Under the pieces are notes generated by a model. The model saw only the letters and a list, made by a program, of their open reading frames with translations. It had not been told where the DNA came from and made no database searches. DNA of 59,042 bases from Bacillota bacterium (lineage in GTDB: Bacteria > Bacillota > Clostridia > Lachnospirales > Lachnospiraceae): the NCBI GenBank assembly GCA_023423335.1, contig JAFAFU010000071.1, forward strand, positions 1 to 59,042, given 5' to 3'. A program made the translations under genes and the position numbers. This document shows, piece by piece, positions 1 to 9,386 of the stretch. Every line of letters starts with the position of its first letter. Position 1 is the first letter of the stretch.

Positions 1-332
1 GTATCGTGCAGGCCGGTGATGTCATCGGATATCTGGGCAGAACCGGTTACAGCTCCTCTGAGAATGCAAATAATATTCAGACCCCCCATCTTCACTTCGG
101 CCTGCAGCTGATTTTCGATGAATCCCAGAAGGAAAGTGTTAATGAGATATGGATCGACTGCTACAACCTGATCCAATTCTTATACAAGAACCGCAGTGCA
201 ACACAGAAAGATCCGGACACCAAGGAATACCACCGGGTTTATCAATTCGTTGATCCTGTTGCGGAGCACTATATTAATCATAGCATCTACAAGTACGAGG
301 ACGATGAGTTTAAAATCCGTATTTATGAATAG
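1..332 (+). CDS. M23 family metallopeptidase, C-terminal part (cut by window start)
   Basis: The reading frame is open from the first bases of the window to a TAG at 330-332, so only about the last 110 residues are seen. The fragment has the C-terminal signature of M23 (LytM/gp13-like) peptidoglycan endopeptidases: a GDVIGYLG turn followed about 20 residues later by HLHFGLQ, where HxH carries a zinc ligand and the catalytic histidine. Family members cleave peptide cross-bridges in the cell wall, usually from outside the membrane. The tail after the HLHFG motif is long (about 75 residues) and is not a standard part of the domain. The upstream zinc ligands and any signal peptide lie outside the window. 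It converges with the germination operon, whose last gene ends 10 bases away. Confidence 0.85.
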   Translation, partial: IVQAGDVIGYLGRTGYSSSENANNIQTPHLHFGLQLIFDESQKESVNEIWIDCYNLIQFLYKNRSATQKDPDTKEYHRVYQFVDPVAEHYINHSIYKYEDDEFKIRIYE

Positions 333-341
333 GACGTATAA

Positions 342-1445
342 TCAATATTGCTTCTTTATGTGTTTCCTCTTAACCAGGCATAACAGCCCTAAAAGGAAAG
401 GGATTACATACTGGAACAGGATATTCATATTTACGACAATATAACGATATAAAAAATCAAATTCAAACTGCGTGCTGCTGACAAAGTAGGTCAGATAATA
501 GACAGTCACTGCCAGGGGCATGAAGAGGAAGCCCCTCTCTTTTAAGCCGAACAGCCATTGGATGCAGCGGCTTAACAGGGTTGCCAGAATGCAGATGGAA
601 ATAAAGTCTGACATAATGCAGATTAAGGTAACCAGTACTTCAAAGCGTTCGAATACATTGAAGAACGAGATGCTCTTCACCGAAATATAGAACGGGAAGG
701 GCAGGTTTGCCGTTAAATCAGCCCCTGTGACCCCAAACGTAAATATTGTTACGGTAAAGGCCAGCAGTACAAAGCCCAATACTGCGTACCATAATTTTCT
801 CTTCTGCTGCTTTGTCACGGATATTCCCAGCTTATCCGAGAAAAACAGAGCAATGATGATATAGCCGCCGACGGATATTACATTGACGGAAGCAAAAATG
901 GTAGACGGCAGGTGAATCGTGGATACCGGCAGCAGATAGTCCGTCCTTAGTCTGGTCAGGGCGCAGACAATCAGAATGGCGAAGAACGCGATGACGGGTC
1001 CCAGGGTAAACTCCGCAAAGCGGAAAATTGTCTTCATTCCGCGGAGCAGGGCATAAAAAACCAGAACGATCAGCATTATCATAAAGAAATCCGATCTGGT
1101 CTTAGGCATTAAGGTGAATTGAAGAGTCAGAGAATATATATTTACCTTGGTCACCAGCATCAGCAGGAACCAGATCAGATAAAACAGGGTAAATACCTTC
1201 GCCAGAAATCTTCCCATCAGCTGAACCATGATTTCATAAATATTCAGTCCCGGAAAGGCTTTGATAAGAAGTAATATTATACCGGTCAGCGGTATCAGGG
1301 CAAGGATGGACCATAGAGGGCTCAGATACCCGCTTCTTCCCGCCTCATTTGCCAGAGCGGCCGGTATCTGCCTTAGAACCGGTGATATACTTAAGAAAAG
1401 AAACATATATGCAATTTGTCGGAGTGAAACCTCTTTATTCACCAT
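342..1445 (-). CDS. GerAB-type spore germination permease
   Basis: A 367-residue, very hydrophobic protein with about ten predicted membrane helices and the N-terminal pattern VSLRQIAYMFLFLSISPVL of the endospore germination permease family (APC superfamily). In the germinant receptor, the B subunit sits in the spore inner membrane and binds the nutrient germinant. The ATG follows GAGG at a good distance, and the gene starts 7 bases after the small membrane protein gene. It is the last gene of a minus-strand operon ordered A-C-small-B. Length is normal for the family. The germinant cannot be predicted from sequence. Confidence 0.9.
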   Translation of the reverse strand: MVNKEVSLRQIAYMFLFLSISPVLRQIPAALANEAGRSGYLSPLWSILALIPLTGIILLLIKAFPGLNIYEIMVQLMGRFLAKVFTLFYLIWFLLMLVTKVNIYSLTLQFTLMPKTRSDFFMIMLIVLVFYALLRGMKTIFRFAEFTLGPVIAFFAILIVCALTRLRTDYLLPVSTIHLPSTIFASVNVISVGGYIIIALFFSDKLGISVTKQQKRKLWYAVLGFVLLAFTVTIFTFGVTGADLTANLPFPFYISVKSISFFNVFERFEVLVTLICIMSDFISICILATLLSRCIQWLFGLKERGFLFMPLAVTVYYLTYFVSSTQFEFDFLYRYIVVNMNILFQYVIPFLLGLLCLVKRKHIKKQY

Positions 1446-1452
1446 GGATACC

Positions 1453-1641
1453 TCATTTCATGAATTCTTCCAGCCTCATTGCGATGCTCGGAATATAAGG
1501 ACTGATATTATGGATCAGTCCCAGCAGGATACCTGCCAGAGAAAACAGCAGGAATAATGCCAGGTTCCTCTTCTCCTTGAAAAGCTTTTGCCTCTCCCGG
1601 ATAAACGAACCGATCAGCAATAGAATAAAAACATAGAACAT
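1453..1641 (-). CDS. small two-helix membrane protein in ger operon
   Basis: A 62-residue protein with two hydrophobic stretches (FYVFILLLIGSF near the start, FLLFSLAGILLGLIH in the middle) separated by a basic segment rich in Arg and Lys. I chose the ATG at 1641, 5 bases after GGAGG (1647-1651). A GTG at 1653, inside the Shine-Dalgarno region, would add four residues. It lies between the GerAC and GerAB genes with short gaps, so it is almost certainly co-transcribed. Small two-helix proteins encoded in ger operons (GerD-independent, sometimes called D or GerT-like subunits) are known in some Bacillus and Clostridium species and can modulate receptor function. I do not recognise a specific family here. 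Confidence 0.65.
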   Translation of the reverse strand: MFYVFILLLIGSFIRERQKLFKEKRNLALFLLFSLAGILLGLIHNISPYIPSIAMRLEEFMK

Positions 1642-1653
1642 AGTTACCTCCAC

Positions 1654-1666
1654 GCCGCGAAGCAGC
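1654..1666 (-). promoter_or_regulatory. hairpin directly upstream of Shine-Dalgarno
   Basis: Read on the minus strand this is GCTGC-TTC-GCGGC, a 5-bp stem with one G-U pair. It ends 2 bases before the GTGGAGG that starts the small ger-operon gene. It is one of several hairpin-plus-GGAGG leaders in the window. Confidence 0.5.
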
Positions 1667-1713
1667 TCTTTGCCTGATAAAAATCAGCCTGCATAGCAGG
1701 CCGTCACGACCTT

Positions 1714-2835
1714 TTATTTTTCATCTCCGAGAATAAAGGATTTGGATATCTTGGAATTCACGGTATATTCGTAATCAATATCGGATACCATTTCCCTCCA
1801 GCCTTCCTCAAATTTCTTCCATCTGCCCACATGCTGGTTTTCCACCAATCGGGCAATCTGAAGGATATCCAGCCCCGTGGTTTGGGAGTAATCCGTCGCT
1901 TTCTTTATGATGTTTTTGATATACAGATTTTGCTTATCCGTAAGCTTCATCAAGTCATCCCTCGAAAATACGAAGCTGCCGCTTAAGACCTCCTTAATCA
2001 TCGTTTCAAAATCCACCCGTATGACAATCTTAATCTTTTCACCCTCCAGTTCGGATTTTAATTTCGTGTTCGAATAGGACAGGGACAGCCCCACCTGATC
2101 CTCCAGGTGGATCGGAAATACCCGGACAATATTCTTAACGAAATTAACCCCGGTTGAGGTCTCCAGATCCAGATAATCCTTCAGCTTTAATTCATCAAAT
2201 ACGGAATAGCCCTTGATCAGGAAGCTTTTCTCCTGGGATACCAGATACGGTATCAGAAGACTGGAATAGTCCTGTTCCATGTCATTTAAGATATTCACCA
2301 GGGTATTATCATTCCTTGTTACTAATTCATACTGCTTTTGCTCTACCGCCTGCAGGTCCTCATGGATGGTCTGTTTATCCTCCATCCCCTGCTTTAAAAA
2401 ATCCAGGGCACTGGAGTTTTGTATGATATAGATAAGCGCCTCCATCTTGATGGTCTCATCCCGGGAGAGAAAGTCCAGACAGTTTGCGATTCCATTTCTG
2501 GCGGCCTCATCTCCGATCAGGAAATATCCGGTATTGGAAACCGATATCGTCTTCTTATTCTTAAGTCTGATATCCTCCATGGCCTGGTAAGGGGTTTTCC
2601 CCTTTCCCTCGGTAATCTCCTCCTTGCCTGCTCCTGCGCCTTCTTCCGGGTCCGTTCCTCCCGATGAGCTGTACAGGGCGCTTACCGTATATTCTCCTTC
2701 CGAATAATCGATGCCAAGTACATGGATAAAATTAATCTCATCAATCTCTCTCCGGTTCATATCATGGGTACAGCCGCCAAGCACCAGCGCGGATATTAAT
2801 AGTATTAGGGATAATTTCTTCATCTGCGTCATCAT
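1714..2835 (-). CDS. Ger(x)C family spore germination lipoprotein (GerAC type)
   Basis: A 373-residue lipoprotein. Residues 5-22 form a signal peptide with lipobox LGGC (Cys22 would be lipidated), and the mature part begins THDMNRREIDEINFIHVLGIDY, typical of the GerAC N-terminal domain. The C subunit anchors on the outer face of the spore inner membrane and is required for receptor function. The start overlaps the GerAA stop by 4 bases (ATGA), which implies translational coupling. An ATG four codons downstream is an alternative. Length fits the family. Confidence 0.92.
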   Translation of the reverse strand: MMTQMKKLSLILLISALVLGGCTHDMNRREIDEINFIHVLGIDYSEGEYTVSALYSSSGGTDPEEGAGAGKEEITEGKGKTPYQAMEDIRLKNKKTISVSNTGYFLIGDEAARNGIANCLDFLSRDETIKMEALIYIIQNSSALDFLKQGMEDKQTIHEDLQAVEQKQYELVTRNDNTLVNILNDMEQDYSSLLIPYLVSQEKSFLIKGYSVFDELKLKDYLDLETSTGVNFVKNIVRVFPIHLEDQVGLSLSYSNTKLKSELEGEKIKIVIRVDFETMIKEVLSGSFVFSRDDLMKLTDKQNLYIKNIIKKATDYSQTTGLDILQIARLVENQHVGRWKKFEEGWREMVSDIDYEYTVNSKISKSFILGDEK

Positions 2836-4295
2836 TCCTGTTCCTTCTGTTTTACTTGGTTTTCCGGTGCGATATCCTTCGGACGGTTCTTAAAATACTC
2901 GATCGGGAAACGGAAAAGGGTATCCTTGTGGTTTCTCTCTTCTGCATCCACGAAAGGTGACATATACGCTGTTCCGTAATTATCCAGACTGCATAGATGG
3001 GTAATCAGAAGTATCAGTCCGACCGCCAGACCGAAGAAGCCGCCGACCGCCGCCAAAAACGACATCAGAAACCTGGTCAGGCGTATTCCGCTGCTTAAAT
3101 CCTGGTTTGGCATAATAAAGCCGGAGATTCCGGCTAAGGCAACAATAACCACAACGGCCGGGGATACCAGGTTGGCTGCAACTGCCGATTGGCCGACCAC
3201 CAGACCGCCCAGAATTGACATCGCCGTCCCGACTGCTTTCGGAAGACGCAGCCCTGCTTCAATTAATATCTCAAAGGCAATCAGCAGGCCCAATACCTCC
3301 GAGGAGGAGGAAAAGGGCACATTTTTCTTCGCAGCCTGGGTGGATAAAGCCAGCTGTACGGGAAGCATCTGACTCTGGTAGGTGGTTGCCGCAATATAGA
3401 AAGCCGGTAAAAACAGCGTCATAATCATGGAGATATAACGGATTATCCGTAAAGAGGAACCGATAAAATAATGATTGGCGTAATCCTCCGGCGACTGCAT
3501 CAGCATGGGCAGCTGACAGGGCAGCAGGTAAACAAAAGGAATACCGTCGACAACCAGGGCGATTCTTCCGTCCGATACATTGGCCGATACACGGTCCGGT
3601 CTCTGGGTATACATTATCTGCGGGAAAATACTCTTCTTATTCTCTATCAGAAATTCCTCAATAAATGCCGGTGTGGACAAATTATCGATATCGATTTTAT
3701 TGATGATATCTCTGATCTTATTGACCGTATTCATATCAGCAATATTACTGATATAAACCAGTGACATATCCGTTTTTGAGACCGTGCCGACCGTCAAGGT
3801 CTCCACCACCAGCTGTTCCGACCTTATCCGTCTCCGGATCAGCGCCGTATTGATCCGCATTACTTCAATAAACGCATCCTTGGCGCCCTTCATTACCCCT
3901 TCTTCTTCCGGTTCTGAGATGGAACGCTTGTCAAACTTACGGATGTCATAAACAATTGCCTTTTGTTCCCCGTCAAAAATTAATGCCGCCATACCGCTTA
4001 ATACGGATTTTAAAAGCTTTTGATAATCTGTTTCCTCACTGGTGAAAACATGATATGCCCCACCTCCCAGAAGATAATCCATTAGCTGCCGTTCCGTACG
4101 GCAATCTGCCAGATAGGGATCGAACTTCATGTTTTTGAATATGGCTTCATCAATCAGATCAGAATTGACCAGGCCATCCACACAGAATATATGCAGGGTC
4201 AGATTATTTTGGTTTATCTTAATCGGGCGGACCAGAATATCTCCGCTCTTTGAGAATAATTCTTTGATTATAGCCGAATTAATAACATACTCCAT
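2832..4295 (-). CDS. GerAA-type spore germination protein
   Basis: A 487-residue receptor A subunit: a soluble N-terminal half (to about residue 270) and a C-terminal half with about five membrane helices, including the conserved GIPFVYLLPCQLPMLMQSPEDY region at its entrance. Recent work on GerA-type receptors treats the A subunit as an oligomeric, nutrient-gated ion channel in the spore inner membrane. I chose the ATG at 4295 because AGGAAG lies 3-5 bases upstream; the open frame extends eight codons further, to 4319, without a good ribosome site. It is the first gene of the ger operon, and its stop overlaps the GerAC start. Confidence 0.92.
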   Translation of the reverse strand: MEYVINSAIIKELFSKSGDILVRPIKINQNNLTLHIFCVDGLVNSDLIDEAIFKNMKFDPYLADCRTERQLMDYLLGGGAYHVFTSEETDYQKLLKSVLSGMAALIFDGEQKAIVYDIRKFDKRSISEPEEEGVMKGAKDAFIEVMRINTALIRRRIRSEQLVVETLTVGTVSKTDMSLVYISNIADMNTVNKIRDIINKIDIDNLSTPAFIEEFLIENKKSIFPQIMYTQRPDRVSANVSDGRIALVVDGIPFVYLLPCQLPMLMQSPEDYANHYFIGSSLRIIRYISMIMTLFLPAFYIAATTYQSQMLPVQLALSTQAAKKNVPFSSSSEVLGLLIAFEILIEAGLRLPKAVGTAMSILGGLVVGQSAVAANLVSPAVVVIVALAGISGFIMPNQDLSSGIRLTRFLMSFLAAVGGFFGLAVGLILLITHLCSLDNYGTAYMSPFVDAEERNHKDTLFRFPIEYFKNRPKDIAPENQVKQKEQE

Positions 4296-4480
4296 AGACT
4301 TCCTTCTTTCCTGATGCATCCATTATCCTATATTTTCCCAAGCTTCTCTAAGAATATGCATACATATATGAAAGAGTGTGGTCCGGGACGTAATTTCCGA
4401 TTAAACCGGAAAACACATTTCGCAAGTTTCTATATGCCCGTTTTACAGGTATTATTCACTTGTGCGGCTTCGCATAAATA

Positions 4481-4539
4481 AAAAAGACTGCACCGTTCGT
4501 TCTTTTCAGCTTAAAAAAGAACGTATGAGCAGTCTTTTT
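4481..4539 (-). terminator. rho-independent terminator of small gene
   Basis: A long inverted repeat: AAAAAGACTGC at 4481-4491 matches GCAGTCTTTTT at 4529-4539, and the inner arms GTTCTTTT and AAAAAAGAAC also pair. On the minus strand it ends in a run of T. It lies 78 bases after the small gene at 4617-4883. Confidence 0.8.
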
Positions 4540-4616
4540 GAATCATTTTATGCAGCCATAACGTAGTCAGCAGGCGTTCATCCTTCGTACTTACTATGAA
4601 CATAACGCATTTCTTG

Positions 4617-4883
4617 TCAATGGCTGACGAAATAGTCCTCAACCATGTCCTTAATATGTACCGGGAATACCTTTCCCTTCGCCAATCTATGTAGGAATAC
4701 TTCCGCTTCCCCTTCATCATCTGTAATATTTTCAATAAAAGTTTTGTTTCTCACATTGTTCCGGTTGCTTCCCCGGATGTAGCATTCAAGGCTGTATAAA
4801 GCGTTCTGGAAAATCAGATTGTAAACTATCTGAGCATTATTATCCAACATCGCTGTTTCTGATTTAAACGGTTTATCGATCAC
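4617..4883 (-). CDS. small conserved protein, DUF6514-like
   Basis: An 88-residue, soluble, mixed-charge protein starting at a GTG behind a purine-rich GAGGGGTGG site. The second half, with an acidic DDEGEAEVFLHRL stretch followed by KVFPVHIKDMVEDYF, resembles the DUF6514 family of small clostridial proteins; I assign this from memory, and no function is known. A second frame (4511-4735) overlaps it but has no ribosome site and lacks the family pattern. It is monocistronic, with its own strong terminator. Confidence 0.65.
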   Translation of the reverse strand: MIDKPFKSETAMLDNNAQIVYNLIFQNALYSLECYIRGSNRNNVRNKTFIENITDDEGEAEVFLHRLAKGKVFPVHIKDMVEDYFVSH

Positions 4884-5103
4884 GTAACGCCACCCCTCTT
4901 AATAAATTTATAATACGGCCACATATTATGATTTTATCTGACCCTTTCATTATACCATAAAAAAATCGAATGCAAATAATGATTGTCGGATTTCTCCATG
5001 TAAATAATAGTAAATCTCCTAGGTTTTACCAGATTAATTTACTATTAATGGCCTGATTCACCAAGACTTCCAAGGCTTCCAAAAATATGTTTTCCTTTTG
5101 GCT

Positions 5104-6951
5104 TTATTTAAATAATGCAATTAACCGGTCCAGGACAGTTTCCTCCTTTTTCACTTCCTCCTCCGTATCCATCTCTGTAATCTGGGGCAGCTTTATATCC
5201 TCACATTTTATTACGAATTGTACCAGTCCGATCTTCTGATTTTTCGGCGATACAAAGGATATCTGTTCAAAATCGGAACCGGTGTATTCTTCCATTAATT
5301 TATCGGCCTCCTCCTGTATCCGTTCAGGGCTCCGGGAAATCTCTTCATTAAGGCTTTTTATTCCATTGTAAAGCTCCAGGGTTCCCCCCTCCAATTCGCC
5401 GACACCGTTTCCGAATTCCGAAAGTCCCAGGTCAAACTGATTGTATCCCTCGGATAAAGTCCCTACACCGTTCATATATTCCATAAGCCCTTTATCGAAT
5501 GCAGAATAATTTGAGGATAGTTCCGCAAGTCCCTGCGTGAGCTGCCCAAGCCTTTCCGCCATATCCGGAGAGGACAGGGAGTCCCCGATATTGTCTGAAA
5601 TTTCCTCCAGTGAGCCTGAGATTATATCAATATTGGAAGATACTTTATCGATTGCCGGAATAATCGAGTCAAATACCTGCCTGACCTGATTATAGGTTTC
5701 CTTCACCGCCTGACCTGCAAGATAAGAGGTATAAAGCTGCTCCAGCAATACCTGTTGATCTTTATTCACCTTCGCAAAAGCAGAATTAATCTGCTCCTGT
5801 GTAATTGCCGTGTCCGGAATGCCTTGTACCGCATGATCCAAGGCCGTATATGCCGCCAAATAGCCATCCCTTAGTTCAGTGATTCCACCGGATATCCCCT
5901 TAAGTCCGTCCGATAGCTGAGATAATACGTCCGGAAGCTGTTCCAGATTGCCCGGTACGGCTCCGGAGAAACCACTGCTTAATGAGGCGGCTATCTCAGA
6001 AAGTGCAGTATTTATTTGGGCAGAAGCCCCGGTTATCTGAGAGGAATTCCGCTTCAATTCGGAGAGTCCGTTCTTAAATTCCTTTGATCCGCCTGCCAGT
6101 TCATCCGCACCTTGTTTCAGTCCGGCGGCACCTTCCGCCAGCATTCCGACACCATCCTCCAATTGCGAGACAGCTTCCGGAAGCTGTTCAAAGCCTTTTA
6201 GTATCCCGTCAATGTCCGGTAAATTAAAGCTCATGGTGAAGGGCATGGCAGATATCTCTATCCCCTTCATCGAAAAATCATAAACATCGGCGGTTACCCG
6301 GTAATCGGCATCCGTATCCGGCAAAACGGTAAATGCCAGCATTTTGCTGTTGCCCGCTTCGGCAATCGTGGCCCCCGGGGCAATAATATTACCGCATTTC
6401 TCGGAATCAAGCGCCAGGGTGATCTGAAGCATATAGTTTTCGTAGAACTCCGGGGTTACCTTCCCATTCCGATTTGTTTTAATATCAATTCCTAATTCAC
6501 CGGATTTTCCTGCAAGGCCCTGCGAAGACAAATTGACGCCGTTCAAATCATAAGTGATTTCAAAGGTCCAGGGCAATTCGGTATCAGCCAGATTTCCCTG
6601 ATAATAGAAATTTTCTGCCGCTGTCTGAGTGAAAACCGTATCTCCCTTCTGTTCAAGGGGCCTGTGTTCCGTCAGATTCTGTACAAAGATATAGTTCCCG
6701 TAATCTGTCAGGCCTCCGCCCTTTCCCAATTCAAAATGATTGACCACATATACCGCTTTCACTGCCCCTTCTGATGTCAGCGCAGCATAAACCACTTCGC
6801 TTTTATTATTAACCACAGCGTCACCTTGGATTTCCTCCGATATCAGTGTCCCCCCGTCATTGCCTTCCTCGGCATGGGACGGATATAAGGACGCGGCTGT
6901 CACTAGCATAACTGTTATGACTCCTGTTGCTATCACTCTTTTTATTCTCAT
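5104..6951 (-). CDS. exported heptad-repeat (YhgE/MMPL-partner type) protein
   Basis: A 615-residue protein with a cleavable signal peptide (about residues 1-27) and no other clear membrane helix. The middle contains degenerate x-x-x-Leu-x-x-Gly heptads, for example GMLAEGAAGLKQGADELAGG near residue 270 and a second block near 490-520. Such repeats form long helical rods and occur in YhgE/Pip-type proteins and in proteins encoded beside MMPL exporters, where they probably bridge membrane and wall. It starts 109 bases after the MMPL gene on the same strand, so the two form an operon under the divergent TetR-type regulator. The ATG at 6951 is 5 bases after GGAGG; an in-frame ATG inside the Shine-Dalgarno (6963) would add Met-Glu-Val-Asn. 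The substrate is unknown. Confidence 0.8.
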   Translation of the reverse strand: MRIKRVIATGVITVMLVTAASLYPSHAEEGNDGGTLISEEIQGDAVVNNKSEVVYAALTSEGAVKAVYVVNHFELGKGGGLTDYGNYIFVQNLTEHRPLEQKGDTVFTQTAAENFYYQGNLADTELPWTFEITYDLNGVNLSSQGLAGKSGELGIDIKTNRNGKVTPEFYENYMLQITLALDSEKCGNIIAPGATIAEAGNSKMLAFTVLPDTDADYRVTADVYDFSMKGIEISAMPFTMSFNLPDIDGILKGFEQLPEAVSQLEDGVGMLAEGAAGLKQGADELAGGSKEFKNGLSELKRNSSQITGASAQINTALSEIAASLSSGFSGAVPGNLEQLPDVLSQLSDGLKGISGGITELRDGYLAAYTALDHAVQGIPDTAITQEQINSAFAKVNKDQQVLLEQLYTSYLAGQAVKETYNQVRQVFDSIIPAIDKVSSNIDIISGSLEEISDNIGDSLSSPDMAERLGQLTQGLAELSSNYSAFDKGLMEYMNGVGTLSEGYNQFDLGLSEFGNGVGELEGGTLELYNGIKSLNEEISRSPERIQEEADKLMEEYTGSDFEQISFVSPKNQKIGLVQFVIKCEDIKLPQITEMDTEEEVKKEETVLDRLIALFK

Positions 6952-6965
6952 ATTAACCTCCATGC

Positions 6966-6981
6966 TGCCGCTTAAACGGCA
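6966..6981 (-). promoter_or_regulatory. hairpin directly upstream of Shine-Dalgarno
   Basis: On the minus strand this reads TGCCG-TTTAAG-CGGCA and is followed after 4 bases by GGAGG. It matches the leader at 30927-30942 in sequence and layout (TATGCCG...CGGCAG-ATGGAGG). Confidence 0.55.
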
Positions 6982-7060
6982 TATAAAAACATTCTTTTTT
7001 CAACCTAAGCTCTTTCCTTGTATAATTATTTTTGAACCGACTGATTAATCTCTCTCTGCT

Positions 7061-9124
7061 TCATACAGTCGGTGTCTTCTGAAAATCTGAATTCATTGTT
7101 GTTTTTGATATGGCTTTGTCAAAAAGGAGCAGCATCGCCGGAAGGAAGCAGACAACCATAACAAAGGAAAATATAGTGCCCCTGCCCAGCAGAAGACCGA
7201 TATCAGCCGCAGCAAAATTTGATGAGGTCCCGAAGAGGGTAAATCCGGCAATGGACAGGGTGGAGGCCGAAACCAGGATGGATTTGAAGGTTTCTCCCAG
7301 GGATTTATGAAGCGCTTTTCGTTTGGGCATATTCTTCCGGTTCTTCACATAATGATCGGTAAGCAGAATTGCATAATCTACCGTAGCTCCGAGCTGTACG
7401 GTGCTTAACACCAGATACCCGATAAAATTAATCTGGTTTCCCAAAAAATACGGTATGGACAGGTTAAACCATATTCCGGCTTCTATTGTAATCAGTAAGA
7501 TAAATGGCAGCACCAGTGACCGGAAGGAAAATAAGAGAACCAGGAAGATCGAAATAATGGCGATGATATTTACAAAGGTATTATCTTTTGCCACCACATT
7601 TTTCATATCATACAGATTGGCACTTTGTCCCAGGGTGTATACCGTATCACCGTAATAGGTTTCTGCGGCAGACTGAATTTGTTCCACCGTATGAAAAGCC
7701 AGATCGCCTTCTTCAGGGGTATCGGTATAGACAATGATGCGGGCATAATGCTCCGAATAGAATTGCCCGGCGATTTCATCTCCCAGATACTGGGGAGGTA
7801 TGACCGTACCCACGGTATCAGCATAGGACATTACACCGGTAACATGGGGCATCCCGCCTATTTCCCGGGATAAGGCATATTCCTTATATATATCGCCCCT
7901 GGGTACCAGCATAACCAGAGTATTTGATTTGCCAAACTCCAGCTCCAGCTCCAATCGGTCCCGCCCGCTTTTCGTTTCCGAAGCGACACCTGCATTGCCG
8001 TATGTAAAGCCGGTTTCTTTTTGTCCGAGAAATCCCGGAACAATCAGTAAAACGACTAAAAGCACAGCCGGAACGGCAAGCTTTGACAGAACTCTGTTTA
8101 TATTCCGAAAGCCCGGCATCAGCGGACGGTGGCGGGTTCTGTCAAGAAGCTTATAGACACTGAGCGTAAGTGCCGGCAAGAGAACCATACAGGATAAAAA
8201 GCTTAGGATAATTCCCTTTGCCAGATTGAGTCCTAAATCGGCTCCTATTCCAAATTGCATAAACATTAAAGCAATAAAGCCGAATAAAGTGGTGAGTGCA
8301 CTTGCGGCTACAACTAAGACGGAGGATTTTACGGCGTGACGCATCGCTTCATTGACATCGGCATATTTGCTTCGGTTATCCGCAAAGCTATGCAGCAGGA
8401 AAATCGCATAATCCAGGGAGACCGCCAATTGCAGAATCGGGCTGATGGAATTTGTCATAAAGGATATCTCGCCGAAAATGATATTGGTGCCCATATTGAT
8501 TATAATGGAAGTTCCGATCGTCACTAAGAACAGCAGCGGTTCCACCCAGGAAGTGGTTGATAAAATGAGAATAATCAAAACAGCCGGAAACAGAATCATT
8601 ATGGCTCCCGTTACCTCTGTGCTTGTGCTCTCCTGCATGGCTGCCAGATCCGGCGCTTCTCCGGCAAGCAGATTCTCTTCTCCGATGGATTCTCTGATTG
8701 CCGCACAGGTGCTTTTCTCTCTTCCCTTCGCAATTGTGACCGTGAACAAGGCATTCCCGTTCTTATAAAAACCCTCCACCGTATCCGGATCGTTCATTTC
8801 CAAAGGCTGACGGATATCAATCATATCATCCAGCCAAACCACTTGGGATACCCCATCAATTGCAGCCAGCTGCTTCTTATATTCCACCGCCTCCATAATC
8901 GATACATTTTTTATCACAACACTGGCATTCGGCAGAATTTCCTTAAACTCTTCCTTCATAATCTGAAGCGCTTTGGTTGACCTGGCCTCCCTGGGCAAAT
9001 AATCCACCATGTCATAATTCTTCGCGACAAGGGCCTGCAAAATTGCACAAACCAACGCCGTCACTGTAAAAATGACCAGTATTGCCTTTTTGTGCCGGAT
9101 GATTAAGTTCGAAATTTTATCCAT
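7061..9124 (-). CDS. MMPL/RND family transporter
   Basis: A 687-residue transporter with the two-fold RND layout: a helix, an extracytoplasmic domain, a block of five to six helices, then a repeat of the same. Both halves carry the Asp-Tyr pair of the MMPL proton relay (LDYAIFLLHSF about residue 245, TVDYAILLTDHYV about residue 590). MMPL proteins use the proton gradient to export lipids or hydrophobic compounds; the substrate here is unknown. I chose the ATG at 9124 because GGAGGA lies 5 bases upstream. The longer frame to 9187 would run into the predicted -10 box at 9174-9179, so it is unlikely. The heptad-repeat gene follows in the same operon, and the TetR-type gene is divergent. Confidence 0.9.
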   Translation of the reverse strand: MDKISNLIIRHKKAILVIFTVTALVCAILQALVAKNYDMVDYLPREARSTKALQIMKEEFKEILPNASVVIKNVSIMEAVEYKKQLAAIDGVSQVVWLDDMIDIRQPLEMNDPDTVEGFYKNGNALFTVTIAKGREKSTCAAIRESIGEENLLAGEAPDLAAMQESTSTEVTGAIMILFPAVLIILILSTTSWVEPLLFLVTIGTSIIINMGTNIIFGEISFMTNSISPILQLAVSLDYAIFLLHSFADNRSKYADVNEAMRHAVKSSVLVVAASALTTLFGFIALMFMQFGIGADLGLNLAKGIILSFLSCMVLLPALTLSVYKLLDRTRHRPLMPGFRNINRVLSKLAVPAVLLVVLLIVPGFLGQKETGFTYGNAGVASETKSGRDRLELELEFGKSNTLVMLVPRGDIYKEYALSREIGGMPHVTGVMSYADTVGTVIPPQYLGDEIAGQFYSEHYARIIVYTDTPEEGDLAFHTVEQIQSAAETYYGDTVYTLGQSANLYDMKNVVAKDNTFVNIIAIISIFLVLLFSFRSLVLPFILLITIEAGIWFNLSIPYFLGNQINFIGYLVLSTVQLGATVDYAILLTDHYVKNRKNMPKRKALHKSLGETFKSILVSASTLSIAGFTLFGTSSNFAAADIGLLLGRGTIFSFVMVVCFLPAMLLLFDKAISKTTMNSDFQKTPTV

Positions 9125-9173
9125 AGCTTCCTCCAATATAATCCGTATACTATTGTAATTCATTATTATAAGG

Positions 9174-9202
9174 ATTATAATCAACATAGTGTAGTTTTAC
9201 AA
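9174..9202 (-). promoter_or_regulatory. sigma-A-type promoter of the MMPL operon
   Basis: On the minus strand there is TTGTAA (9202-9197), a 17-base spacer (9196-9180) and TATAAT (9179-9174), 50 bases upstream of the MMPL ATG. It overlaps the dyad at 9181-9215. Confidence 0.65.
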
Positions 9203-9215
9203 CCAACACTGTTGA
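9181..9215. promoter_or_regulatory. candidate TetR-type operator
   Basis: The segment contains TCAACATAGTGT on the left and ACACTGTTGA on the right. The latter includes the perfect 11-bp palindrome CAACACTGTTG at 9204-9214. It lies across the -35 and spacer of the MMPL promoter, in the gap shared with the divergent TetR-type gene, which is where a repressor of this family would bind. The binding itself is inferred. Confidence 0.5.
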
Positions 9216-9316
9216 TGAAAAAGTCAAATATCCAACATAATTTAATAAGTTGATGGTTTTTTAGAAAAAATTAATAATTGGAGGCTTAAGAGTGAAAGAA
9301 AAATCATTTTCACTCG

Positions 9317-9381
9317 GAAAGAACCCGCAAAGCGGCTTCTTTCATCAGATTTTGTGATGGCGCAAAGCGTCATAATGGAGG
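9317..9381 (+). repeat. 65-nt duplicated two-hairpin leader, copy 1
   Basis: It has two hairpins: GAAAGAA...TTCTTTC (9317-9343) and ATGGCGC-AAA-GCGTCAT (9357-9373). Four bases later comes GGAGG of the TetR-type gene. The copy at 26566-26630 differs at 3 of 65 positions, two in the loop of hairpin 2 and one that turns a G-U pair into G-C, as expected for a structured RNA. Confidence 0.7.
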
Positions 9382-9386
9382 TAAGT

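Noticed and set aside
4511..4735. A 74-codon frame overlapping the DUF6514-like gene
   Set aside because: No Shine-Dalgarno; it runs into the terminator, and the overlapping frame has the family pattern.
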